Shown here: one piece after another, positions 44,329 to 52,915 of the stretch
Layout of the letters: each line of letters starts with the position of its first letter
How positions within the stretch are numbered: position 1 is the first letter of the stretch
Assembly: GCF_900111965.1 (NCBI RefSeq)
Contig: NZ_FOJT01000001.1
Coordinates: forward strand, 124,001 to 188,000
Origin: Flavobacterium swingsii
Lineage (GTDB): Bacteria; Bacteroidota; Bacteroidia; Flavobacteriales; Flavobacteriaceae
Direction of reading: 5' to 3'
DNA length: 64,000 nt
Notes under the pieces: generated by a model
Seen by the model: the letters and a program-made list of their open reading frames with translations, nothing else
The model's database searches: none
Told to the model about the DNA's origin: nothing
Made by a program: the position numbers and the translations under genes

Positions 44329-44715
44329 TTAATTTTCAATTTTATATTTTCTAAAGAAATAGTATATAGTAATTCCAAAAAGAAGTGAGAAAGAATAACT
44401 AATATAATCTTCCACCGTCATTCTACTTGCTGTATAAATCAGTAAATCTTTTAAATCTCTTAATATTACGTAAGAAGGAAACATTATTAACTTGAAAACA
44501 ATATAAAGTTTCAAGATAGATATGGAATATTTATTTGCTAGAAAAAAGAAAATTAAGGCAGTTAAACATAACAACAGGTTAAAGTATTGTAAAACTAAAA
44601 TAGAAATTACGGAATAAGTTTTTGTTAGACTCATTATTGAGGCTATCAAATCAAAACTAACAACTATTAGTAATACTATTCCAAAGATTCTATTATTGAA
44701 GAGTTTTTTTATCAT
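44329..44715 (-). CDS. Small integral membrane protein, unknown
   Basis: A 128-residue protein with four hydrophobic helices (about 9-29, 38-60, 66-88 and 98-118) and a basic C-terminus (FFRKYKIEN). No family is recognised. The ATG at 44715 begins MIKKLFNNRIFG; a 6-codon extension is possible. It is convergent with the serine hydrolase gene and lies 38 bp downstream of the glutathione peroxidase gene in the same orientation, so it may be co-transcribed. Confidence 0.6.
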   Translation of the reverse strand: MIKKLFNNRIFGIVLLIVVSFDLIASIMSLTKTYSVISILVLQYFNLLLCLTALIFFFLANKYSISILKLYIVFKLIMFPSYVILRDLKDLLIYTASRMTVEDYISYSFSLLFGITIYYFFRKYKIEN

Positions 44716-44753
44716 AGTATTGTTTGTTCGCAATTTTGGTAATCTCGCACAAC

Positions 44754-45344
44754 TTAGGATTTAATCCAACTCACGATTTCATCATCTATTGGCAAAGTAG
44801 TGGGTGCAATTACTTTGGATAAATGACCTTCAGTATCAATTAGATATTTCTGGAAATTCCATTTTACCTCGTTGTCTTCTAATCCGTTTTTAGATTTTTG
44901 AGTTAGAAATTGATATAACAAGTGCATATCATCACCTTTTACCGATATTTTTTCCATCATAGGAAAAGTTACTCCATAATTTCTAGAACAAAAAGTAGCT
45001 ATTGTAGCATTAGTTCCTGGTTCTTGAGCTCCAAAATTATTTGCAGGAAATCCTATAATTACAAAATTCTTGTCTTTAAACTCGGTGTATAACTCTTGCA
45101 ATTGCTCATATTGTGGTGTTAACCCACATTCTGAAGCGGTGTTTACAACCATTACTTTTTTCCCTTTCAATGAAGAAAAATCGAATTCTTTTCCTTCAAT
45201 GTCTTTTACTTTAAACTGATAAATAGATTCTTGTGCCATATTATTTGTTTTTTGTTCTTTTGAAAGTTGATTTATAATATTTGCTTCTTGACTCTTACAA
45301 GTCATTAACATCATTAACGAAAATATCCAAAGTAATTGTTTCAT
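44754..45344 (-). CDS. Glutathione peroxidase family lipoprotein
   Basis: A 196-residue thiol peroxidase with a lipoprotein-type N-terminus (MMLMTC, Cys16). The family blocks are complete: VVNTASECGLTPQY with peroxidatic Cys73, IGFPANNFGAQEPG and KWNFQKYLID, which supply the catalytic Gln/Trp/Asn. It uses Cys, not selenocysteine. Since the organism probably makes bacillithiol (bshC nearby), thioredoxin or another thiol may be the reductant. An internal Met36 would give a cytoplasmic form without the lipobox. It starts 4 bp after the ccsBA stop. Confidence 0.92.
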   Translation of the reverse strand: MKQLLWIFSLMMLMTCKSQEANIINQLSKEQKTNNMAQESIYQFKVKDIEGKEFDFSSLKGKKVMVVNTASECGLTPQYEQLQELYTEFKDKNFVIIGFPANNFGAQEPGTNATIATFCSRNYGVTFPMMEKISVKGDDMHLLYQFLTQKSKNGLEDNEVKWNFQKYLIDTEGHLSKVIAPTTLPIDDEIVSWIKS

Positions 45345-45348
45345 AGTT

Positions 45349-48300
45349 TTATTTTTTATAATATTTCCTGTATTTAGGATACGTGATTAAACCGATTAAT
45401 GAGATTGTTCCTAACGAATAATATATCCAATCTAATGATTTTGCTTCGCCACTAGCGTAAGAATGCAAGCCAACCAAATGAAAATTGACTCCATAATAAG
45501 TGAATAAAATAGATATAAAAGCGAACATACTCATCAAATTGAAAAACCATTTCCCTCGTAATGAAGGGACAAAACGGGCATGAATTACAAAAGCATAAAC
45601 CATAATACTAATAAGCGCCCATGTCTCTTTTGGATCCCAACCCCAGTAGCGTCCCCAAGATTCGTTTGCCCATTGTCCTCCAAGGAAATTTCCTATGGTA
45701 AGCATAATTAATCCGATGGTTAACGCCATTTCGTTGATATAAGTTATCTCTTTTATGTTTAACTCCATTTTAGCTTTGTTCTTTTCATTCGTAAAAAATA
45801 TAAGTACCAATGCCACAAAACCTAAAATCATACCCAATGCAAATGGTCCGTAACTACCTACAATAACCGCCACGTGAATCATAAGCCAATACGAATTAAG
45901 CACGGGTTGGAGGTTTGCAATTTCTGGATCTATCCAATTGGCATTAGCTTGCATAAAAATCATGGCAGTTACAAATGCCGCCGAAGCTACCGTTAATTTA
46001 GATTTTTTGTCGAAAGCCAAACCAAAAAACATAGTCGCCCAAGCCACATAAATAATAGCTTCATAAGCGTTGCTCCAAGGAGCATGACCCGAAATATACC
46101 ATCTTGCTACGAGTGCTAATGTGTGCATACCAAACAAGAAACCAATAAATACGTGAAAAGAATTTACCGTAATTCTTAGCCATTTTTTATCAAAGAAGAT
46201 ACTCAACAAGGTAAAAATTAACATCAAAATACTCGCACAAGCATAGTAATTAAACAACTTTTTTAGGATATTATATTTGTTATATAGTACTTCCGAAGTG
46301 ATTTTCTCTTCACTTGGCATCACTTTGCTTCCGTGTTTTTTCTGAAATTTTACAATTCCGTCAAGATAAAAGTCAGGTTCTTTGTAGTTATTGTTTGCGG
46401 CCGCATTTTCTAACGACATTAAATATATAGGAAGAATTTGCTTTGTAAAAGTAGAATCCATTCCTTTTAAACCAGCATGATTAAGCTCGGCAAACGATGC
46501 CCATTTGTTGTTTGCATCATTAGGAATTGGGAATATTTTTAGAATACTTCCCGACAATGCCGAATTCATTAAGTTTATCTTCTTATCTGTTTCTACAAAA
46601 CCTTTTTCAAAACTATTTGGATTTGCTGCTTTGTAAGCAGCGTCTAGATATTTTGATAATTTATAATTTCCAATTTCATCAAAAAAGTCGATAAATTTTG
46701 CTAATTTTTGATTTTTATCAATACCAATAATACTACGAATACTATCATTTCCTGGTTTTATATAAATAAGTGGCACTTCATACCAAACCGTTGGATATTG
46801 CGTCATAGAAACGAATACTTGGTCTGAATTCATGTTCTGATAGGTATCGGAATGACTCACTTTTCGTAACAATTCTGACGAAAAAGTATTTATAGGCTTC
46901 ATTCTTCCACCCAAATCTTGAACGATTAAACGTCCGAATTTCTCTGCATGTTTTTCGCTAATTTTTCGTTTGTCTAGAACGGAATCTATTTGTTTTAGTG
47001 TGGCTTTTTTCTCATGATGATTTTGTGCAAAACCAGTAAATGCAAATAATAAGATTAGAATCGTAAGATTGGCTTTTTTAATTTTTACAACTTCTAATTT
47101 TCGTTTGATGTCGGCAAAACGAGAATGTTTGGTAAACATAATTGCCATCATAGCAAAAAACAACATAAAATACCCAATATAAGTTATCCAAGTTCCCCAA
47201 AAATCATGACTTACCGAGAGTACAGTTCCTTTCTCATCTGGATCGAATGAAGACTGGAAAAAGCGATAACCCTTGTAATCTAAAACGTGATTCATAAAAA
47301 TTTTATAATCAAAATTTGGTTTGTCTTCAACGGTTACTTTACTTTCATAAGAAGAATAACTTTTTTCGGTTCCTGGATATTTCTGAGCGACAAAATCATT
47401 TAATTTTATTTTGAATGGCAATTCGTATGATTTACTTCCAAATGACAAGGTATAATCTAGATTCCCAATTTTTACCGTTTTTGGTTCTCCCATTTTACCT
47501 TTAGAACCCACAAGCGTTACTTCACGTTCTTGACCTTCCGATTTTATTGTTAAAACAAGTGCATCTTCCTCATCTTTTGCTTTATAATCATTACTAGATT
47601 TATAGCCTATTGCTCCTTTTTTTGCAGGTTCTGGGAACACAAATTGCGCACCAGCAACATTATATAATGAACGCATCATGAGTGGTTCGGTCGCATCTTT
47701 ATTTACTTTTCCTTTCAGTTTGTCTGCCATTCGCATAAACTCACCTTCAAACGGAGTACTTATCGTGTAAGCTCCCAAAGTTGTATTGATATTGATTGCG
47801 CCTTTTGTAAATTTATTTAACGAAAACAAAACATTATGAATATTGACTACTTCGCCCGATTTTAGGAAATGTTCATGTCTTGTTCCTCCGCCAGATTCGA
47901 CCATTTTTAGGAAATCGATTCCGTTTTTGTTTTCTATTATGGTTTCTTTGGCTCCCATAATAAATTGTTTCAATTCGATTGTAAATGGTGTTTTATCGAA
48001 AGATTTATGTAACGAGAAATCATTATTTGTAGCTTGCGAAAACAAAACAGCTTGCTCGAAAGTTCGACGTTTCATTTCGCCTTTGTATTGTCCATCGACA
48101 TTTACAGTTAAAAATGTTTTGTCCGAATAAAAATGATTTTCTGAAGCACCCTCACGAATTGGCATCATGCCTTCGTAGCTAATATATCGGGTTACAAATG
48201 CTCCCAGAAGTATTAAAACAAATGCCAAATGCAGCATTAGTGTTGCCCATTTTTCTTTTTTAAATAACTGATAACGTTTTATGTTTCCAATAAAATTGAT

Positions 48301-48474
48301 CATAAAAAACACCATAATTCCTTCAAACCACCAAGCATTATATACCAAAATCCTTGAGGTTGTTGTGTTGTATTTACTTTCTATGAATGTTCCTGTAGCC
48401 ATTACAATTGCAAAACCAACGAACAATATTGCCATTAATCTTGTTGAAAAGAGTATCGATTTTAATTTTTCCAT
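45349..48474 (-). CDS. ccsA: Cytochrome c biogenesis fusion protein CcsBA (ResBC)
   Basis: A 1041-residue membrane protein that fuses a ResB/CcsB-like N-terminal half (helices near 15-35, 50-70, 85-103 and 440-460, with a large periplasmic domain) to a CcsA-like C-terminal half with about eight helices. The haem-handling WWD-type motif is WGWDPKETWALI near residue 945, with conserved histidines nearby (MIHVAVIVGSYGPF, FVIHARFVP). It exports haem and attaches it to c-type cytochromes. The ATG at 48474 is used; a 29-codon upstream extension is not supported. The glutathione peroxidase gene follows after 4 bp. Confidence 0.93.
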   Translation of the reverse strand: MEKLKSILFSTRLMAILFVGFAIVMATGTFIESKYNTTTSRILVYNAWWFEGIMVFFMINFIGNIKRYQLFKKEKWATLMLHLAFVLILLGAFVTRYISYEGMMPIREGASENHFYSDKTFLTVNVDGQYKGEMKRRTFEQAVLFSQATNNDFSLHKSFDKTPFTIELKQFIMGAKETIIENKNGIDFLKMVESGGGTRHEHFLKSGEVVNIHNVLFSLNKFTKGAININTTLGAYTISTPFEGEFMRMADKLKGKVNKDATEPLMMRSLYNVAGAQFVFPEPAKKGAIGYKSSNDYKAKDEEDALVLTIKSEGQEREVTLVGSKGKMGEPKTVKIGNLDYTLSFGSKSYELPFKIKLNDFVAQKYPGTEKSYSSYESKVTVEDKPNFDYKIFMNHVLDYKGYRFFQSSFDPDEKGTVLSVSHDFWGTWITYIGYFMLFFAMMAIMFTKHSRFADIKRKLEVVKIKKANLTILILLFAFTGFAQNHHEKKATLKQIDSVLDKRKISEKHAEKFGRLIVQDLGGRMKPINTFSSELLRKVSHSDTYQNMNSDQVFVSMTQYPTVWYEVPLIYIKPGNDSIRSIIGIDKNQKLAKFIDFFDEIGNYKLSKYLDAAYKAANPNSFEKGFVETDKKINLMNSALSGSILKIFPIPNDANNKWASFAELNHAGLKGMDSTFTKQILPIYLMSLENAAANNNYKEPDFYLDGIVKFQKKHGSKVMPSEEKITSEVLYNKYNILKKLFNYYACASILMLIFTLLSIFFDKKWLRITVNSFHVFIGFLFGMHTLALVARWYISGHAPWSNAYEAIIYVAWATMFFGLAFDKKSKLTVASAAFVTAMIFMQANANWIDPEIANLQPVLNSYWLMIHVAVIVGSYGPFALGMILGFVALVLIFFTNEKNKAKMELNIKEITYINEMALTIGLIMLTIGNFLGGQWANESWGRYWGWDPKETWALISIMVYAFVIHARFVPSLRGKWFFNLMSMFAFISILFTYYGVNFHLVGLHSYASGEAKSLDWIYYSLGTISLIGLITYPKYRKYYKK

Positions 48475-48628
48475 AATAAATTTGGAGTCGTATTTTTTAA
48501 GTGCAACAAAAATACTCAAAAATGTTTGTTTCAAATAAAGAAACAGACATAATTTAAGCATAAATTATGATTGGTTTACCAAATTTATAAATTTCAAAAA
48601 ATTAGTAATTTTTATTTATTTTAGCCAA

Positions 48629-49390
48629 ATGATTCGAGTAGTAATAATAGGTTCGGGAAATGTTGCGCAACATTTAATAAAAGCTTTCGCTAAAAGTAGT
48701 ATTATCGAAATAGTACAAGCTTTTTCTCGCAACAAAGAAAACCTAACAAATCTTATTGATTCTTCAAAAATCGCAACCGATTTGAATGCTTTAATTGATG
48801 CTGATTTGTATATTATTTCGGTTTCCGATAATGCTATTGCAGAAGTTTCACATCAATTAAAAGTTGAAAACAAATTAGTTGTTCATACTTCGGGAAGTAT
48901 TGATATGATTGATTTAGACAATAAAAACCCAAAAGGTGTTTTTTATCCATTGCAAACATTTTCAAAAAATGCAGCAGTAAATTTTGATGTCATTCCAATT
49001 TGTTTAGAAGCCGAAAATATTGAAGATTACAAATTGCTGGAAACAGTAGCGAAATCTATTTCCGACAAGGTTTTCAACATCAATTCAAATCAAAGAAAAG
49101 CATTGCATGTTTCGGCAGTTTTTGTCAATAATTTCGTGAATCATTTGTATAAAATTGGAAACGATATTTGTAAAGAAAATAATATTCCTTTCGAAATTTT
49201 ACAACCATTAATACAAGAAACAGCAAACAAAATCACTTCGCTTTCGCCAAATGAAGCGCAAACTGGACCAGCAAAACGAAACGATTCACAAACTATAAAC
49301 TCACATTTGCAATTTCTAACGGACGAAAATCAGAAAGAAATTTATAAAATACTAACAAAATCTATTATCGATAATGGCAAAAAGCTATAA
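48629..49390 (+). CDS. Rossmann-fold DUF2520 oxidoreductase-like protein
   Basis: A 253-residue protein. The N-terminal NAD(P)-binding fold starts RVVIIGSGNVAQHLIKAF (GxGxxA-type loop) and includes DLYIISVSDNAIAEV and the Ser in VVHTSGS. The C-terminal helical DUF2520 domain has ALHVSAVFVNNFVNHLY and GPAKRND. The layout resembles ketopantoate or F420-dependent reductases, but the reaction is not known. It overlaps the kdsC-like gene by 17 bp and opens a four-gene block. Confidence 0.87.
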   Translation: MIRVVIIGSGNVAQHLIKAFAKSSIIEIVQAFSRNKENLTNLIDSSKIATDLNALIDADLYIISVSDNAIAEVSHQLKVENKLVVHTSGSIDMIDLDNKNPKGVFYPLQTFSKNAAVNFDVIPICLEAENIEDYKLLETVAKSISDKVFNINSNQRKALHVSAVFVNNFVNHLYKIGNDICKENNIPFEILQPLIQETANKITSLSPNEAQTGPAKRNDSQTINSHLQFLTDENQKEIYKILTKSIIDNGKKL

Positions 49391-49901
49391 AGAAATCATG
49401 AACGACATCACCACATTTATTTTAGATGTTGATGGCGTACTAACCGACGGAAAAGTACACGTTTCCCCAACTGGCGAAATGCTTCGAGAAATGCATATTC
49501 GTGACGGATTTGCTATGAAAGCTGCTCTAGAATCTGGTTATAATGTTTGCATTATTTCGGGCGGAAGCAACGAAGGTGTTCGTATTAGATTAAGAAATCT
49601 AGGTATTACTGATATTCATCTTGCAGCTCCAAATAAAGTAGAAACTTTTAAGGAATACATCGAATTATATAATATTAAACCCGAACAAGTCCTATATATG
49701 GGTGACGATATTCCGGATTATCATGTCATGCAACTGGTAGGATTACCTACTTGTCCGCAAGATGCTTCACCAGAAATAAAAGGCGTTTCCAAGTATATTT
49801 CTCACATAAATGGCGGAAATGGCGCTGTTCGCGATGTTATAGAACAAGTGATGAAAGTGCAAGGAAAATGGCTTACTTATTTTAATGGAAAACACGATTA
49901 A
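49374..49901 (+). CDS. KdsC-like HAD-IIIA phosphatase
   Basis: A 175-residue haloacid-dehalogenase phosphatase. The nucleophile motif is FILDVDGVLTDGKV with D18 and D20, followed by the motif II Ser (CIISGGSN) and motif III/IV YMGDDIPDYHVM. The GVLTDG pattern and short length are those of KDO-8-phosphate phosphatase, the third step of KDO synthesis for LPS. Other sugar-phosphate substrates are possible. It overlaps the preceding gene; Met9 (49398) would remove the overlap. Confidence 0.85.
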   Translation: MAKSYKEIMNDITTFILDVDGVLTDGKVHVSPTGEMLREMHIRDGFAMKAALESGYNVCIISGGSNEGVRIRLRNLGITDIHLAAPNKVETFKEYIELYNIKPEQVLYMGDDIPDYHVMQLVGLPTCPQDASPEIKGVSKYISHINGGNGAVRDVIEQVMKVQGKWLTYFNGKHD

Positions 49902-49954
49902 ATAACCCAAATTCGCTATAAAAAAAATAGAATAAACAAACGATTACAAAAAAA

Positions 49955-50878
49955 ATGAAATACCTAAAACTCATTCGATTCCAAAATTTAATTATGATTG
50001 CCTTAATGCAACTCATTGTTTTGTTTGGATTCCTAAAAATGCAAAATATAGAATTGGCTTTAGCATTATGGCAATATTATTTATTAATAATTTCTACTGT
50101 TTGCATCGCTGCTGGCGGTTATATTATTAATAATATTTTTGACACCAATACCGATTTAGACAATAAACCAAACGATGTTGTGGTCGGAAAATCCGTTTCT
50201 GAATCGTTAGCATACAATTTATATGTCACTTTTACACTTATTGGTGTTTGCATCGGATTTTATTTATCGAATGTAATTATGAAACCCAGTTTTTTACTGT
50301 TTTTTATAATTCCATCAGCCTTATTATACATTTATGCCACGAGTTTGAAACAAATTATGATAGTAGGAAATGTTGTAATTGCGAGTTTATTGTCATTTAG
50401 CATTATCATTATTGGTATTTTTATGATTATTCCTGCAACAGACGAAATAAACAAAAAAGCGATGTCGACCGTACTTTCGGTTTTATTCGATTTTGCTACG
50501 ATAGCATTTATAATCAATTTTATTAGAGAAATTGTTAAAGATTTAGAAGATACGAAAGGTGATGAAAATCAAGGAATGCAAACTTTACCTGTAATTTTGG
50601 GAACTTCTAAAACTTCCAAATTAGTGTTTGTGTTAAGTTTTATTCCTATAATGTGTATTTTATATTATGTGTATAATTATTTGTTTAATCTGCAATATGC
50701 AACAATATATATATTAGTATTTTTAGTTGGACCACTACTCTATTTTATGATTAAAATATGGTCGGCCGAAACAAAAAAGGATTTTCATCATCTCAGTAAT
50801 GTTTTAAAATTGGTTGTCTTTTTCGGAATCATTTCCATAGCAGTTATTGGAATAAATATGAAATATTATGTTGCGTAA
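49955..50878 (+). CDS. UbiA-family prenyltransferase (geranylgeranylglycerol-phosphate-type)
   Basis: A 307-residue membrane protein with about eight helices. The two Asp-rich prenyl-diphosphate sites are NNIFDTNTDLDNKPNDVV near residue 65 and REIVKDLEDTKGDENQG near residue 193. In Bacteroidota this subgroup is annotated as geranylgeranylglycerol-phosphate geranylgeranyltransferase-like, but a quinone or other acceptor cannot be excluded. Its 3' end overlaps the maf start by 11 bp, so it is in an operon with it. Confidence 0.85.
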   Translation: MKYLKLIRFQNLIMIALMQLIVLFGFLKMQNIELALALWQYYLLIISTVCIAAGGYIINNIFDTNTDLDNKPNDVVVGKSVSESLAYNLYVTFTLIGVCIGFYLSNVIMKPSFLLFFIIPSALLYIYATSLKQIMIVGNVVIASLLSFSIIIIGIFMIIPATDEINKKAMSTVLSVLFDFATIAFIINFIREIVKDLEDTKGDENQGMQTLPVILGTSKTSKLVFVLSFIPIMCILYYVYNYLFNLQYATIYILVFLVGPLLYFMIKIWSAETKKDFHHLSNVLKLVVFFGIISIAVIGINMKYYVA

Positions 50879-51455
50879 AAAGTTCGAAAATACCAAAATA
50901 ATTTTAGCTTCCGGTTCGCCAAGAAGACAAGAATTTTTCAAGAATTTAGATTTAGATTTTGAAATTCGCCTCAAAGAAATCGAAGAAGTTTTCCCAGAAA
51001 CCTTACAATCATTAGAAATCACCGATTATTTAGCCAAACTAAAAGCTTCTGCATTTGATGGCGATTTACTTGAAAATGAACTGTTAGTAACCAGTGACAC
51101 TTTAGTTTGGTTAAAAAATGAAGCGCTCGGAAAACCAAAAGATTATCCCGATGCTTTTGCAATGCTTCAAAAATTATCTGACCAAACTCACGAAGTTATC
51201 ACATCAGTTTGTTTTAAAACCAAAGACAAAATCGAGATTGTAAATGATATTACTAAAGTTACTTTTGGTACATTATCCGACGAAGCTATCGCTTATTATT
51301 TAGATAACTACAAACCTTTCGACAAAGCTGGAAGTTACGGAATTCAAGAATGGATAGGACTCGTAGGTATAACAAACATTGATGGTTCGTACACAAACGT
51401 TGTCGGATTACCCACCGAAAAAGTGTATCGATATTTGTTAAATTTTACTTTTTAA
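50868..51455 (+). CDS. Maf family nucleotide pyrophosphatase
   Basis: A 195-residue protein with the Maf start IILASGSPRRQEFF and the blocks LVTSDTLVWL, ALGKPKDYPDAF, FDKAGSYGIQEW and NIDGSYTNVVGLPTEKV. Maf enzymes hydrolyse non-canonical or dTTP/UTP-type nucleotides and have been linked to division control. Asp in SDT is the catalytic base. It overlaps the prenyltransferase gene by 11 bp. Which nucleotide it prefers cannot be told by eye. Confidence 0.93.
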   Translation: MLRKKFENTKIILASGSPRRQEFFKNLDLDFEIRLKEIEEVFPETLQSLEITDYLAKLKASAFDGDLLENELLVTSDTLVWLKNEALGKPKDYPDAFAMLQKLSDQTHEVITSVCFKTKDKIEIVNDITKVTFGTLSDEAIAYYLDNYKPFDKAGSYGIQEWIGLVGITNIDGSYTNVVGLPTEKVYRYLLNFTF

Positions 51456-51474
51456 CAATCTCACAAAAGATTTA

Positions 51475-51490
51475 TGGCACGGTTGTTGGA
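51475..51490 (+). promoter_or_regulatory. Sigma-54-like promoter
   Basis: TGGCACGGTTGTTGGA agrees with TGGCACrnnnnTTGCw except G for C after TTG. It lies in a 90-bp intergenic gap, 55 bp before the ATG at 51546, with no competing TAnnTTTG element. Confidence 0.5.
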
Positions 51491-51545
51491 AATTGATAAA
51501 CAACAAACGTATTTATTAAGTTATTCATAAATAAAACCATAAATC

Positions 51546-52058
51546 ATGAGAAAATTACAATTTACAATCGCAGCATTTATATTGTTATTTACATTACAAT
51601 CTAATGCACAAGTATCGGTTAGTTTAAATATCGGTTCACCACGTCCTACATGGTACAATCATCATGAATCTGAATGTGATTATTACTATCTTCCAGAAAT
51701 AGAAGCTTACTACGATGTTCGTTCGTCAGTTTATATTTATCTTGGACCAAGAGGTTGGATTCGTTCGGTTTATTTACCAGAATATTGTCATAATTATGAT
51801 GTAAATAGCGGATATAGAGTTGCCATCGATTATAGAGGTCATTCTCCTTACGCTTACTTTAACAATCACAGAGAAAGATATTATCGTCCAAATTACAGAA
51901 ATTATCGCGAAGAATATTACCGCCCAAATTACGAAAACAGAAGAGTCGTTGTACAAAATTATCGCAGAGATTATGACGACGATCACGATGGTTATAGAAA
52001 AGAAAAACACAATAACGGCCGAGGACATGGAAATGGACACGGAAACGGAAGAAGATAA
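51546..52058 (+). CDS. Exported Tyr/Arg/Asn-rich protein ending in Gly-Arg repeats
   Basis: A 170-residue protein of unknown function. A clean signal peptide ends SNAQ. Residues about 22-100 have a folded look with a Cys pair (ESECDYYYLPE, LPEYCHNYDV). From about 110 it is low-complexity and basic: YYRPNYRNYREEYYRPNY is a near-tandem repeat, followed by DDDHDG and the tail GHGNGHGNGRR. A sigma-54-like promoter precedes it and a terminator follows. It shares composition, tail and promoter type with the lipoprotein at 24.9 kb, though the two are not homologous by eye. Confidence 0.8.
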   Translation: MRKLQFTIAAFILLFTLQSNAQVSVSLNIGSPRPTWYNHHESECDYYYLPEIEAYYDVRSSVYIYLGPRGWIRSVYLPEYCHNYDVNSGYRVAIDYRGHSPYAYFNNHRERYYRPNYRNYREEYYRPNYENRRVVVQNYRRDYDDDHDGYRKEKHNNGRGHGNGHGNGRR

Positions 52059-52078
52059 TTTACTTACTTAATTCTTAA

Positions 52079-52112
52079 AAAACAGAGGACATTCCGTTCT
52101 CTGTTTTTTTTA
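52079..52112 (+). terminator. Terminator
   Basis: AACAGAGGAC / GTTCTCTGTT stem (52081-52090, 52096-52105) with one G-T pair and a following T-run. Confidence 0.85.
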
Positions 52113-52134
52113 TTTATTACCAATAGATTTCCTT

Positions 52135-52142
52135 TATCTTTG
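52135..52142 (+). promoter_or_regulatory. -7 promoter element of truA (TATCTTTG)
   Basis: TATCTTTG fits TAnnTTTG and ends 20 bp before the TTG start of truA. No clear -33. Confidence 0.45.
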
Positions 52143-52162
52143 TAAAAAAATCAATTTTTGTT

Positions 52163-52915
52163 TTGAGATATTTTATCGAATTTGCTTATAACGGAACACT
52201 TTATCACGGCTGGCAATACCAACCCAATGCTACATCAGTACAAGAAACTTTAAACAAAGTTTTTTCGACACTTTTGCAAGAAGAAATAGATATTATGGGA
52301 GCTGGCAGGACTGATGCTGGCGTGCATGCCAAGCAAATGTATGGTCATTTTGATTCTGAGATTGTTATTGATAATTCGAAATTTATTCACAAAATCAATT
52401 CATTTTTACCCAAAGACATTGTTGTTTTTGATATAATTCCCGTTCACGATGAAGCTCATGCCAGATTTGATGCCATTTCACGGACATATAATTACCATAT
52501 TTCAACTTACAAAAATGTATTTACTAATGATTTGGCTTGGTATTCATCAAAAGATTTAGATGTCATTGCCATGAATGAAGCAGCAAAAGTATTATTAAAG
52601 TTTACCGATTTTAAATGTTTTTCAAAAACAAATACCGATGTAAATACGTATAATTGCACAATAACCGAAGCTTTTTGGACTGTAGAAAAAGAACAACTTA
52701 TCTTTACCATTACAGCCGACAGATTCTTAAGAAATATGGTTCGTGCCATTGTAGGAACTCTCATCAATATTGGTTTACATAAAATAACTATTGAAGATTT
52801 TATACAAATAATTGAATCTCAGAACAGAGAAAATGCTGGATTTTCGGTTCCAGCACATGGTTTATTTCTCACGAATATCAAATATCCTTACATAAAGAAA
52901 GATGAAAGCATTTGA
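52163..52915 (+). CDS. truA: tRNA pseudouridine synthase A
   Basis: A 250-residue enzyme that makes pseudouridine at positions 38-40 of the tRNA anticodon arm. The N-terminus RYFIEFAYNGTLYHGWQYQ (landmark) and catalytic block MGAGRTDAGVHA with D51 are diagnostic, and FLRNMVRAIVGTL lies near the end. The start is a TTG, as no ATG precedes the conserved first strand and the -7 element lies 20 bp upstream. It overlaps the ABC exporter gene by 14 bp, so the two are co-translated. Confidence 0.95.
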   Translation: MRYFIEFAYNGTLYHGWQYQPNATSVQETLNKVFSTLLQEEIDIMGAGRTDAGVHAKQMYGHFDSEIVIDNSKFIHKINSFLPKDIVVFDIIPVHDEAHARFDAISRTYNYHISTYKNVFTNDLAWYSSKDLDVIAMNEAAKVLLKFTDFKCFSKTNTDVNTYNCTITEAFWTVEKEQLIFTITADRFLRNMVRAIVGTLINIGLHKITIEDFIQIIESQNRENAGFSVPAHGLFLTNIKYPYIKKDESI

